Program-made: the position numbers and the translations under genes | The notes under the pieces: model-generated | What the model saw: the letters and a program-made list of their open reading frames with translations, nothing else | The model's database searches: none | What the model was told of the DNA's origin: nothing | In this document: in pieces, positions 18,509 through 30,130 of the stretch | How positions within the stretch are numbered: the stretch's first letter is position 1 | How the letters are laid out: every line of letters begins with the position of its first letter | Assembly: GCF_949628265.1 (NCBI RefSeq) | Contig: NC_088790.1 | Location: 1,802,545-1,866,544 of the forward strand | Length of the DNA: 64,000 nt | Origin: Cloeon dipterum | Lineage: Eukaryota; Arthropoda; Insecta; Ephemeroptera; Baetidae | Reading direction: 5' to 3'

Positions 18509-20536
18509 CCTGCTACTCACCTCCCTCCCATTCCATAACCGACACCTGCAGATTGGGGGCTTTTCCAACCATTTGAATTAATATTTGTAATGCTGAGACT
18601 GAATTAAAAAAACGCAATTTCTCTTTAAATTGCCATGAAAATTATTAAAAAAAACACACAAGAAAATTTCTTTTGGATATGTTGATGCAAAATTCCAACC
18701 TTTTTGCTAAAAAAATACCTGGCTTGAATAAAATTTGGACAAATCCCACGTTTTTTCCTTAATTATATCCAATTTTAAATTCTGGCCTCAGGAAATTTAA
18801 ATTTTTATTTCTATTTGGGTCATCTAGAATATTAAATAATTTTAAGCAGATTAAAAAATATTTCCGGTCAGATTAAAAAGATTGTTTAGAAACACTCTGG
18901 TAATTTTGCAAAAATTGTAAGAAAAAGTTTTTTAATTTTAAACCGTACTGTCAATTTTTAGAACTTTTTCTTACAATATTATTTTTTTAAACAATAATTT
19001 TCCTGTAATATTTGGAAGCCATGAATTTTTTTAAATTTTCCTGTAAACCAGATTTCCAATAAATTAAAAATAGCACATTTAAATTATAATTGACTATATC
19101 TGGCAATAAAAAAAATGCCACCTTACAAAAATACCTGAGCCAATGTAAATCACTAAGATGTTTTAAAATATTAAATCTGTAAAATTTATCAGACGCCTTG
19201 GCATATAATTTTAATTTAAATTGCAACCCCTGCTCTAATCTGCACGTCGGGATACTGCGTCTAGATCATGCGGACCACAACAGCCATTTTCAGTTCTTTT
19301 TTTTTGGAAAATAAAATTAGTGAATAAACTCAGTGCGTTGTTTCTTTTATTCGACCTTTGGGACCAGGAATAAAAAAACGGCGTGTTTTGATAATGCACT
19401 TTTATTTCTCTCATGTAAAAATATGCACAGTAACCGACAATAACTATGATTCATCAAATCTTGGTAAAGCTGAACTGATTTTAGGTCAATTACAAAATGT
19501 TGGGCGTGATATTCAAAAAGGGAAGGAGACGGAACGAATCTTGGCACAAGTGGCGCGATTCACACGTTTGCGGTCAACGCTCGAAAATACCAAATTTACT
19601 TTCTGTATAATATTATTGCTAGCACAAACGTACAAAAGTGTAACAATTATTTTTCATTCTTTGTCGTCGTCGAGAGGAAGGAACCATCAGTTAGTTTGTG
19701 TTTTTATTTCGGAAGCAGTTTTCTTTAAATTTCGCCTTCCCCAGGTGCATAACAGTGAGTAACATCATCAAAGTCGTTGCTTACACTTGTAAAATAAAGA
19801 TTATGAAGAAGCCTCCCTTTTTTGAGAACAAGCAAACGCAAAAATACTGCTCTGGCGCACGGAATGTCGCACGATCAATTTTTCGATTAGGCCGAAGCGC
19901 GAAGACGATATTTACTCTCGGCTGAGAAATAAATGCATTATTATTTTCTGGACAGAGCAAATTCAAGTCCGGAGCTTCGGCAGTAGAGTAGAACGGGAAA
20001 GAAATAGCGAGTATAATACAAAAGACCGCTAACAATTTGCAAACTTATTATCTAGCATAAATAGCGAAGAAGGGGGAAGCCTGACCCGAGTTAAGCTGAG
20101 CGCACGCACACAGGCGCACACGCACACCCAATTTTCTCTTTATCCAAATTCGCCTGCAGTGTTTGAATCCTCCGTATAATTTCGATTTAGACAATAGTTT
20201 GGACGTCTTAAAGACGTTTTTTGGACAAGTTTATCATACGCGTTGTATGAAAACAAATAAATGAACTAAATTCGGATGGCCTTAAATAAATCAAAATTAT
20301 ACGGTGTCGCCATCAGTCGGCGGCTTCGAACACTTCGATCCTAAAAAAATTCCAGTCTCGAGTGTGCGTGTGGTTATTTCATCTCAATCAATCATCATTT
20401 GCGTCATACATGATCAAAATCCAATAAGGCATCTCTGTAGGAAAGATAAATGTGTGTGTGTGTGTGTGTTGTTGCAAATCTTCTGCTGTGTGTGTGTGTG
20501 TGTGTCTCAGAGCACCAAGCGTGGGTGTGTGTGTGT
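18509..20536. other. Convergent 3' region between the Rho-like gene and moesin
   Basis: It holds the 3' untranslated ends of both genes. AATAAA occurs on the plus strand at about 18727 (Rho side), and TTTATT (minus-strand AATAAA) at 19401-19406 and near 19346. No ORF here looks coding: frames at 19358-19762 and 19781-20035 have no family resemblance or splice support. CA/TG repeats fill 20447-20536 next to the moesin stop codon. Confidence 0.5.
20447..20536. repeat. (TG)n blocks abutting the moesin stop codon
   Basis: Three TG-rich runs (about 20449-20468, 20485-20504 and 20522-20536) separated by short unique sequence. In the moesin mRNA they read as CA repeats directly after the TAA, so the 3' UTR opens with a CA-rich microsatellite. 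Confidence 0.9.
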
Positions 20537-23500
20537 TTACATGTTCTCGAACTGGTCGACGCGGCGCTTGGTGTTGCCCTTGCGGATCTCGCGCAGCGTC
20601 TTGTACTTGTCGCGGCCCTGCCTCACGTTCTCCCGGTGGATCTTGTCCATGTGAGTCTCCTTCGTCTCGTCTCGCGTCTGCGCCAAGTCTTGCTTCAACG
20701 CCTGAAAAACACGAAACACGTTGGAAATTCAGTCTCGGAAGCGCTATTTTGCGGTTGATGGACTTTTTTATCTAACGTAAAGAAAGTTGAAAAGAGATAA
20801 AACTGCATTTTTGAAAAGTTTACATCTAATTAGAAAAGAGCACTTAGAATCTCTGAGCGCCTTGAATGTGCTCAGGTTTAAGATTTCAGGCTCATGAGAG
20901 ATTTCCTAAGCACCCTGATGGTTTTTGAAGGGTCAAATTAAAAGTCTCTCGACTAGGCCTTTGAAACGGTGTGAAAATCTAGCAAATCGAGCAATCACAG
21001 AGCCCATTTGAAGTGGTTTGAGGGCTACCTAGACGCTAGTATTCAATTTTTAACCTGTTCCGAATGTCTTGTCTGAATTCAGGGGCAACCCCAAGCATGT
21101 TCTGAAGGTAAATATCAATTGATCATGCAATTTAAAATTTTCTTATATGCACACTTTTTGACCATTGACCCTCCATATCACAGGAAATCAAATCTTCCCG
21201 ACCCTGAAAATTTCTAGGCATTTTACACACACTCAGGGCAAGAAATACCATGAAAATATTAAAAAATTGAGTGCATGAGATGTGATATATTCAAAATTTT
21301 TAAGAACATTTATCTCCACATTTCCCTCTGATTTTCTAAAAAAGTATATTTATCAAGTGGACATACCTTGAGTTGTGAGTGGAGGCGTTCGTTCCTCTCG
21401 GCGAGGGTGCGTCTGTCCTCGACGGGGTCAATGATGCCTTCGTGAGTGCCGAGGTCGCGGCTGACGTCTCCGTTCGGGATCTCGTCGTTCTCATCGTCGT
21501 TCTCGGCCACGTGGTGGTGCTGCGGCGTCGTGGTCACGGCCAGCAGGGCCAGCTTAGCCTCCTCCTGCCGCCTGATCAATTTGTTAATTAATCATCCTGG
21601 AATACTGCGGTGCAATAATTACTGTCGCGCGTCCTCGACCTCCTGCTGGAGTCTTCTGGTCTCCTCGTCCTTGACCTCCACCTCGGTCTGGATTCGCGAC
21701 ACCTCCTCCTGCTTCATCATAATCTCCTCCTCGAGCTTGGCGCGCTCCGCCGCCTCCATCTCCTTGCTCTCCTCCAGCCGGATCATCATGGCCTGTTTAA
21801 ATTAGAGATTTTAAGAGTTTCACTCTCGATCAACGTGTAATCAAGATTGATCAACGTGGATTCGATGTTGACCGTCAATTTTTTTAGTCATAAGCATGTT
21901 TCCAGGAGAGATTTTCAAATTACCCTGAAAACCCAACTAAATCTCTCCTGGAAACACCCGATCAACATGGATTCAGGGTTGTTTTGAGTTTAATGACCTG
22001 GAGCTCGTTCTGGCGCTTCTCGAGCTGGTCCTTGGCCTCCTGGAGCTGACGCAGCTGCTCCTCGAGTCTGCGGATCATCTCCTGGGCCTCGGTCAGCTCG
22101 CTCTGCCGCTTTTCCATCTCCTCCTGCATGGTGCGCAGCTTGTCCTCGTATTCCTGCTGCTTGCGCTCAGCTCTCTCGCGGGCAGCGATTTCCATCTAAA
22201 ATGTAATTGCAAAGTTGAAAAAAGGAGGTTTAGCACTTCTGTGACCTAAGGAAGGTCGGTGAAGGGGAAGGGTAGAAAATCATCAGAGTATCGCTAAATG
22301 TGCTCGAAATTACTGAGAGAGCATGAAAAAACAGCCTGGGAACGGATCACAGGTTGGGGTACCCTGAAAAAGGTCGTTGAGGTATTCCAGGTTAAAGTCC
22401 AATCAAACACCTGTTTGATGGGGGATCGCGGCTGACGATCGGAGAACCAGCTGAATTTTAAGAAAAAATTAACCGTTTTTTAAAATGTAGACTTTTTGAA
22501 AAATTATAAAAAAAAAACAAAAAAAATCTAAAAATAGCCAGATTTTAGAAAACCGAAAACAGGCGAACGCGCCCAAACAAAGGGTATCGATTGGTAATTG
22601 AATCAGCACCGAAACCAAAATTTTGAAATGTCACATTTCGCGTTTTTTTTCGACTTTAAAAATTAATAACTCTGCTCCTGTAGGTCATACAACGGAAAAC
22701 CAAAGCTCATCGGATTTGCCGTTAAATTCTTATGGTGCCCCCGCCCACCCCCATTATACCGATTTATTTCCGTCAAGGAGCCCCTCCGGTTCCGATTCGA
22801 AAAATGTTGCTTTACTGAATTCAAAATATTCCGGTTTGAGAAAAGGAATTGTGAAAAGGTTGCCGACCTGGAGCTTCTCGCGCTGCTGCTGCTTGGCCAT
22901 GCGCTCCTCGCGCGACTGGGCCTTCATCTGCTGGACGTCGATGGTGTCCGGCTTGCGGCGGCGCATATACAGCTCGTGGTTGCCCATGCACAGGGCCAGG
23001 ATGCGCTTGTTGATGCGCACGCGCGACGCGAAGAAGACAAAGTCGGGCGCCTTCTTGTCGATCGGCTTGATGATGAACTTGCGGTCCGAGAAGGAAATGT
23101 TGCGGATCTCAGACCACGGGAAGCCGATCTTGGGCGTCAGCTTGTCGTCCTTCTCGTAGATGTTCAGCCCCAAAGCGTCCACTCCCAACCACAGCTCCGT
23201 GTTCTTTTTGTTGCGGATCTCGAAGTAGTTGACGCCGTACATCTCAAGGTCCTGCGCGATCTTCAGGTACTCCATCATCGCGTCCTCTCTGCAAAAATAT
23301 TTCAAGAATTAGTCACATTTTTAGACGGTATTATGTCCTAGACCTGAGCTGTACCAGAAAAAGGGATTTCACGAGTGAAAAAATCTAGGTTTAAAAATAA
23401 AATATAAAGGCTATGGGAAAATTCAATTTTTCAGGGTGCGTTTTGGAGGTTCACCGTGATTTTCTGTACAAGTTGACCAAATTTCATAATGGCAATCGCG

Positions 23501-26500
23501 ATAGTTGAGTGGCTACATCAATTTAGAATTTAAAAACTGGCTCGAAAAACCCTGAGATTGAACATGTGATAACGTTGTTTAAATATACATTTAGGTGGCT
23601 AATTAACAGAGTGGTAATTAAAGTGGACCGTTTCAGGACAATTCCAACCTTCAGGGTTCGACACTGACGTGACCCTGAGCGGAAAAACACGAAAAATCAA
23701 GTTTGGTGTCTTTTCTTAGGTGTCCGACCCCGCCGAGTTCAAATTTAGAATTAAAATGACACCAGGAAATCCTAGATACCGAAATTAAAGTAGGCATGGC
23801 CTATCAAGAACATATAAATTTCCATATAATTTTTTAATCCTTTGTAATTAACGCATTTATGGTTGGAACTTATCTGGGATGATAAATATTATCACTTTGA
23901 ACCCCACAAAGTTATCTTTCTGTATTTACCTGAGCATGCCCTTGTGTTCGTTCCACCAGGTCGTGACGCTCTGGTCCCATTCCTCTCGTGACATTTTATG
24001 CTGGTCCATGACTCTGTAAAAACAAAATTGTAAGCTGAATTTTTCATTTGGCAATGCTCGAGTACCTCTGGGGAAGGAGCCGGTCATTGGCGAGGAATCC
24101 GGCACTGTGCTTGGACTTGTCAAAGTCTCCGTGTCTCGCTTGGACGGCGTACGAGGCCAGAAGAACCGACGTTTCAGGAGGGCAGTAAATTTCGTCAGAC
24201 AGGATGGCGTTTTTCACTTGCAGGTAGAATAATCTCTGTAAGAAATTATTGAAATTAATTGGAGACACTAATTATTATTATTATTTGGTCTCTCACCAGA
24301 GTAATGTCCTGGATGATTTCCTCTTGCACGTCTTCCGGGTAGAATTTGGCACGGAATTTGAACTGCAGCGGATTCTCTTTCTTCACGTCTTGGCCCATGA
24401 CCTGGATCACATATTTTTTAAGTTAGAATTCATTCCGAATAGTTATTTTTATCTAGCAAATAAATAGCAATAAGGAAACTTAATTTTAAAGCATTTTTTG
24501 TTACCTTGGCAAGAAAATGACTAACGGCTTGCTAACAAATGGCAATTTACCATCATTTTTTTTTTTAAATCAAAACCAGTTCTGGTGAATTTTTTAAACA
24601 TTTTAAAAACATACTGATTTTATTGATAATTTTTTTTCAGATTTTTATAAGAAAATGCTTTTAAAGTCTGTCCGTTTCCGTTTTTATTTCTAAAAAAGTA
24701 CAAACACGCATACAAGGAAAAAGCAGTTTGAAATAATTTGTATTTCGTTATCTATCCGTCGGAAATCCATCCTGGCTTGCGTGTTTTTGTTTTATCAGTT
24801 TCTCCAAGCAGAGAGCAGAAATTATCATTTAAGCCAGCGAAATATGCCGAGGGGCGTCTGAACAAAGCAGGGGAATCAATTCTTTGCGGGGCTTCGCAGG
24901 CCGAGACAATTGTCGGGCGAAAGAAGCGCCGCGTTTGCACAACAATTCGCCATGGCGGCGGTGTTTGCGGCTCCAATTATTGGCTCATTAATGCACGCGC
25001 CTATATCTGATGGCTGGCGTGCGCGTTATCTGAGTGAGCTGCGAAAGTGGGCCAGCAGCCGAGCAAGGCAAAATTGAATCAGCAAACAAATAATAATACA
25101 CACGCGGCCCTTATCAATTTATTTACGAATTCACACACGAACAAATTTCACACCTCGCCTCACTTTTGGAGCAAATCGGATAATAAATACTCCGAATAAA
25201 GTTCTATAATTTAAAAAAAAAGGTAAAATCAGCAAGACGCTAGACGGATAAAGAACTAAATTAGAAAAAATATTTTAAAATTTTTTGGCAGTGCAAAAAT
25301 TCGACATGAAGAGTCAAATATCGTAAAAATCGTTAATTTGGCGTTTTTTTAAACCTAGGACAATTGATTGGGATCTCGGCAGAGTCTCAAATTGGGACAG
25401 CCAGTCGAAGCTTCCGCTGGCTGACGCTATGACGCTGCTGTCTCGGTCTCTGATTGTTCCCTGACGTTCTTTTGGACTAGATTCAAAACAAATTGCGCGA
25501 AAATAACGTTCGTTTTTTTTAGTTTTGGCCAATTTCTGGCAAATTCAACGCTTGGGAATCGATTGGCAGTGTCAAAAAATTTAAAAACATTATTTTCTCT
25601 AAATTTTGCAACTAGACTAACTACCGTTCTGGCAAATTTTCTACTTTCTTATCAAGCAAGGCGAGAAAGCTGTTCTCGATTTTTTTCGGACAGCTTTGAA
25701 ATATTCCTGAGCAAATATTGACAAAGCAGATACTGGAGCGGTGCAAGATCTCGTTATCTAATCGTAGGCGACTACTATGTTTTGTCTTTTTACCAGGTCG
25801 TCATCAGACTCGTCCTCAGAGTCGCTCGGCGGCTTGGACAGCCGCCGCTTCAGCTTCTTAATCACTGAGTCCGGCTGCATGCACATGCAAATTTCAAACC
25901 TTTCTCGACCAAAATAGAATCCGTGTTATTGAAACACTTGTAGCTCGATGTAACGGATACATTCAAACGGGGGGAGGGGCATTTCAAAAGAATAGAGACA
26001 AATGTCGCAAGACCGCAAAGTAAACAGAGATAAACATATCATCAAATATGCTGTCGACTCGGTCGAGATAAGACCAAAGGAATTTCTCTCTCTCCTCGTG
26101 GGTGGGTTGTTGGGTGGATGAATGGACACGTACCTTCTTGTACAGCTTGATCCAGGTGAGGTCGCCCTTGCTGTCCGTGTACTGCAGACCAAAGAACCAG
26201 ACCTCGCGCAGGCCGATCGTCTTGACCACCTGGTCGAACAGCTGTTTGCCGGTCGTCGTCTGCTGGATCGCGAACTCGAGTTCCGCGTCCATCGTCGTGA
26301 CCCGCACATTCATCTGGAAACAAAAACAAATTGTATTAATTAAAGACACTGTAATAAATTACTAAATATTAAAAAACCGTTAAAAAGATTAATAAAAAAA
26401 ACTAAGAAACCGTTCATTTTTAATTTCTTTGTTAGGAAGATAAAAAGTGAACTGATTAAATTGATTATCTGCTGTTATATAATTATTTTTCCTTTTTTTT

Positions 26501-29500
26501 TGTAGTTTTAAATTTTAAAGGCTAAGTATGTTTATTTTTTAACAATTGATAATGGTTTCCGAGCCTGTCCATTAACTTTCAACCATTTTAAAAATTTTCC
26601 TCTAAAAAAGTTAATTATATACACAGATTAAATTATTTGATCTGCCTTTTTAGCTGAATAATCAGGTTCCACGCTTGTTTTTATCAAACATTCCAAGGAA
26701 TTGAATTTCTTGGCCTTCACAAAAATTGCATTTCGACTCCGAGTCTCGAAATTCACACCCGAGACCCGAGAAATTCATGCGACGATGAGGAAAATGAGTC
26801 ACGGGCGTTGGACGATGATGAAAGACTGGTATTTGTCCAGTGACTGCAGGATAAATTTACATAGGCAAGAGCTTATTAAATAATACACCGCGCGCTCGCT
26901 CACATGAGTCACGGAAGAGCACCTGCGAGCAGATGCGAACGCAGGTGGATTTTCAAAAGGTCGAAAGGTGGCGATGCGCTCGGCGAATAGTGGTGCGGGT
27001 TTCACTCAGGGTAAATGGGACAATAAACCGAGTTGCGGCGGCGGCGGGTGACTAATGAAAAATACAAAAAAAACTGGTTCCGCCCACTTTCGTGAATGGG
27101 ATTCGTTCGTTTGCTCTCGCTCAATGAAAAAGGCAAACAAAAAGGCCAGACGAGAACTTTCCTCCAAAGGAAAGATAAATCGACGTGTAAGTAATTTGAG
27201 GGCTACCCTGACGCCAGGGTTTGGCTCTGATGGCCATGTCTGACCTCGGAGCATTTTTACTCTCTTAATAAAATCCAGAAATTGGGAAATTAATCGAACC
27301 CTGGTGTCAGGGTAGTCCTCAAGCGATTGGTCAGAAACCTGACGGGCTCTAATTTGGAAAAATAAATCGAATTAGTTGGAAAGGAGATAAGAGGTTATTT
27401 AACTTTTAATGGAACCCGTTAATTGCCTCAAAAAGAATAATTGAGGCACTCTAATGTGTGTGTCTCGTTAAAAACCAATTACCGAGGCTATCGGAAGAGT
27501 GGTAACAACATTTTTGTTCAATCGTTTCGAGATGACACAAATGCTATTATTGTGCGGAGGAGAAAAGCGACGGTTGCTGAGGATGGCGAGAAGAATTATA
27601 GCGTGCCCCCTTGGACGATGATGTCATGATGAGCGTGCAAGGCCACAAAGCCGTTTTTGTGCAGCCAACGGCTGCCAGGCCAGGCCAGGCCAGGCGGCGG
27701 CTCCAGCCCCGACCGACAGTAAAATGCCGAGAGGAAAAAATAATAGAACCGACGAACACCCGCCTGACGCACAGCTGATAACAAAAAATATCGAATTCGC
27801 GTTTGTTTTAATTAGCCCCAATTAAGAACAATTTATATTGTCTGCCTTTGTTCGGGCCAAAACTTTCACTTTTTATCACTCTGGCTGCGGACCTTGGCCT
27901 CCAAAGGTATTGTTGCCGATTTTTGCTGTTTACCGAGAGAAATTGTTTTGCTGCATTTACTCATAGCGTCATAAAAAAAAGAGAGAGGAGGAAAATAACG
28001 CCTATTTTTGCACTACGGGTTTCTGATATGTGCGAAAAGCCAGTTTTCCAAAAGGAGAGCGAGTGCATCGAGGTGAAATTGCAACTCAACAGGTTCGACT
28101 GGCTGCCGAGAGTCCGAGTCCGTTTGCCAAGGCGACGCCCAGCCCGACAAACGGCGAAAAAATCGGACTTCGCTCGAGCTGCTGAATCACTCTGACGAAA
28201 ATCGGCAGTGACTGGCGAGAAGCGAAAAAGTGGCACGCATTTCTCCCCTGAGAAGAGAAAAAATTGGGCAAACCGTCGGCGTTCGACCGTTACGAAAATT
28301 CGCTCCGACGGAAGCGTCCGTCTTTCCCGGGGAATTCGTTTCGGATACTTGCCATTTTTCCTCCGGCCACCATGTTGGCGAGATGCAACGAACGATCGGT
28401 CGAAATCGAAAAAAGGCCGATCGCAATTGGACTGAAACCAGTGGAGGTAACTGCAACTCGAACGGCACAACACTCAACAGGCGTCCGACTCCGACACTCC
28501 GACTAGCCGCACTCGCTTCTCGCCACACCAGCACCGCCAACCAAACCGGTATCGCCGCCTTCCAATACCGGTATACACTTGTAAGGCTTGACACGAATTG
28601 GAAAGACAATAAATAAATCATCGATTCTTGTTTTTCTTACAATTAGTTCAAATGCACCGCAATGAAATGAGAAAAATAAACTCATTGGAAAAAAGTTACC
28701 AAAACAAAGTAATGTTATTTATTTTTTTTTAAATTTGGGTCTAATTTCCTCACTTGGTTTACAGTAAAATTAGTAATTGCTTCCTAATTTTCTTCGTGAA
28801 AACATAATTCCACAACCATATTCAAGTTAAAATGAAAAAATATGTAAAAGGAAACAACAGTAAAATTTAATTTAAAGTCTCAAATTGGGAACTCGGCAGT
28901 CTGAAAAATTTCGTCTGACCATGAGATCTGTTCTAACGGCGATTTATTTTTTAAATCCCATTAACAATAATAAGCGCAATTACAGACCCTTAAAAGGACA
29001 TTAGTTAAAAGTGAAAAATAACCAATAAGAAAAAAAATTATTTTCAATTTTAATTGTTTGCCTTTCAATAGGAAAAATATTACTAATGAGTGGCTGAGTG
29101 ATTTATAACTATTATCAAATTAATAAAACAACTAATTACTGCAGCTGTGTTAATTATTGGTCATAGAAACAGACTCATTTTCGAAGAATGCGCGAAATGA
29201 CGGCACGACAGTGACGTATCTTCTGCGTAAGACTGCAGATCACTCTCGAGTGACGGAAGCCGGAATTTTTACGGTTCTTATCTCAGCGATAATACATATT
29301 CGAAAATTCCTCAAAATTAAAAGGTGCCTATATCCTTATGCCTCCAGAAGACAACCGGTTGCTCTTTTCGCGAACTGCTGCTGTGCGAACCGCGAGACGG
29401 TGACGCCCCCGCGGCGCCAACTTCGAAGGCGATGTCACCTAAGGACACTCGGCGTCCTTATCTGCGGTGACGTCAGCACAGCTGCAATCGTCGTCGGGAC

Positions 29501-29792
29501 AGGTCAAGCGACCTCGAGGGCACTGACAAGTGCGGGCCTGCCTGACCGAGCGCCGGGGCCGCCGAGTGCGGCGGCGGGGCGGAAATCTCGCGAATCTGGC
29601 CTTTTCGCCGCATGCCGCGACGCCGCGGGGCCGCCGCCGGGGCCGCGGGCCGGCGACCCTCGGGCCGAAGGGGGGCAACAACGTCGTCGGCTGAGACGGA
29701 GAAGAAAAAAGCGGGCGCCCGGTGCCAGGGCGGAGGAAGTGCGAGTCGGTCTGACATGACACTTGCAGATTTGTACTCACTGATTTAGGCAT
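20537..29792 (-). CDS. Moe: Moesin (ERM-family membrane-cytoskeleton linker)
   Basis: Exons in transcript order: 29781-29792 (MPKS), 26134-26313, 24297-24401, 24066-24235, 23930-24013, 22868-23288, 21998-22195, 21623-21792, 21367-21571, 20537-20701. They total 1710 nt, 569 residues, all phases consistent. The N-terminal FERM domain (about 1-295) starts [20 protein letters not shown] and includes [31 protein letters not shown] and [21 protein letters not shown] long Glu/Gln/Arg coiled coil follows (about 300-465), then a linker with [13 protein letters not shown] and the C-terminal actin-binding ERMAD ending RRVDQFENM. The regulatory threonine of [12 protein letters not shown] is Thr550. Moesin couples cortical F-actin to the plasma membrane and is opened by PIP2 binding and phosphorylation of that Thr. 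The first coding exon has only 12 nt and lies in a GC-rich promoter area, giving a 3.5-kb first intron. One more in-frame exon (25794-25874) may be used optionally. Confidence 0.96.
20860..21300. repeat. Family C repeat in moesin last intron
   Basis: A worn copy of the roughly 1-kb family C unit. Its guide words are CACCCTGATGG, CTCGACTAGGC, GGTGTGAAAATCTAGCAAATC, GGGCTACCTAGACGCTAG, CATGTTCTGAAGGTAA and TTTCTAGGCATTTTACA, the same order as at 35160-36240 and 57540-58480. Non-coding. Confidence 0.65.
22290..22800. repeat. Family F repeat in moesin intron
   Basis: About 500 bp resembling 52230-52710 in the PLC-like gene. Shared words in the same order include CACAGGTTGGGGTACCCTGAAAAAGGTCGTT, cited as 22350-22380, then GATCGGA, GGTATCGATTGGT, AAAATTTTGAAATGTCACA and AATAACTC. 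No ORF. Finding the same unit in introns of two unrelated genes indicates a dispersed element with no recognised ends. Confidence 0.65.
24402..25793. other. Moesin intron with a GC-rich unique block
   Basis: The intron is AT-rich except 24760-25110, where a unique GC-rich block occurs (ATTGTCGGGCGAAAGAAGCG, CGCCATGGCGGCGG, GTTATCTGAGTGAG). There is no splice-supported exon. The block does not resemble any repeat family in the window, so an intronic regulatory element is possible but unproven. Confidence 0.35.
25794..25874 (-). CDS. Moe: Optional in-frame exon of moesin (27 residues)
   Basis: An 81-nt segment with a TGCATGCAG acceptor and a CTG|GTAAAA donor, both phase 0. The flanking moesin exons also meet in phase 0, so inclusion adds 27 residues, [20 protein letters not shown] then DESDDDL, between KLYKK and VMGQDVKKE in the FERM domain. 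The peptide is basic then acidic and serine-rich, with a KRRLS kinase-type site. Coding character is supported by base composition and open frame. An alternative is a separate first exon starting MCMQPDSV at the same place, giving a FERM-truncated isoform. Confidence 0.6.
26314..29780. other. Moesin first intron
   Basis: 3.5 kb. It contains a family C fragment at about 27190-27350 (GGGCTACCCTGACGCCAGGG and its inverted partner CCCTGGTGTCAGGGTAG), a short GGCCA/CCAGG tandem run at 27672-27695, and a GC-rich area at 27960-28600 with several overlapping open frames in both directions. None of these frames resembles a known protein or has good splice support. Confidence 0.45.
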
Positions 29793-30130
29793 GGTGCTGG
29801 CGTTGAGGCTCCCTGATCGCTCTGCCAGGCGCTGCTGCAAGCGCCCGCGACAATATGTGCTGCGGTGAGGGCGTCTTCGGCCCGAATTACGGCTCACCTA
29901 CTGTGCAAAGGCGCGGCGGCAACCCTTGTCGGTGACAACTCACGTCCAATATGGCCGCCGCAGCGCAGGGTGGGGCTAAGCACGGAGAAAGCGGGACCAG
30001 CTAGTCCGCCATGTTTTTTTGTGACGTTTTGAGAGTTGGGGTTATACAGATAGAAGGTACGAGTTGAGGGGCGTGGCTGCGAGCTAACATGGCGGATCAG
30101 CTGGTCCTGGATAAAGCGGCTTCAGGAGGG
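29380..30130. promoter_or_regulatory. GC-rich (CpG-island-like) moesin promoter region
   Basis: Strong rise in G+C and CpG around the first moesin coding exon (29781-29792). It contains CCAAT followed by ATGGCCGCCG (about 29946-29960), and two YY1-like ATGGCGGA cores in opposite orientation (TCCGCCATGTT at 30005 and AACATGGCGGA at 30086). These two belong to a 23-bp inverted repeat with arms at about 29993-30016 and 30086-30108. No TATA box is evident. Long open frames crossing this region follow from its high G+C. It could also serve a plus-strand transcript; none was identified. Confidence 0.6.

Noticed and set aside
19358-19762. 134-codon plus-strand frame
   Set aside because: Located in the convergent 3' UTR zone of the Rho-like gene and moesin, no recognisable family, antisense to the moesin 3' end.
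20304-20775. Cys/Val-rich frames through TG repeats
   Set aside because: Translations of a microsatellite and of the antisense of moesin's last exon.
28187-28621. 144-codon minus-strand and overlapping plus-strand frames in moesin intron 1
   Set aside because: Mutually overlapping frames in GC-rich intron, no homology signal and no consistent splice structure.
29157-29759. 200-codon plus-strand open frame over the moesin promoter
   Set aside because: High G+C and Arg/Ala/Pro-rich low complexity; it lies over the promoter and first exon of moesin on the other strand and has no domain or splice support.
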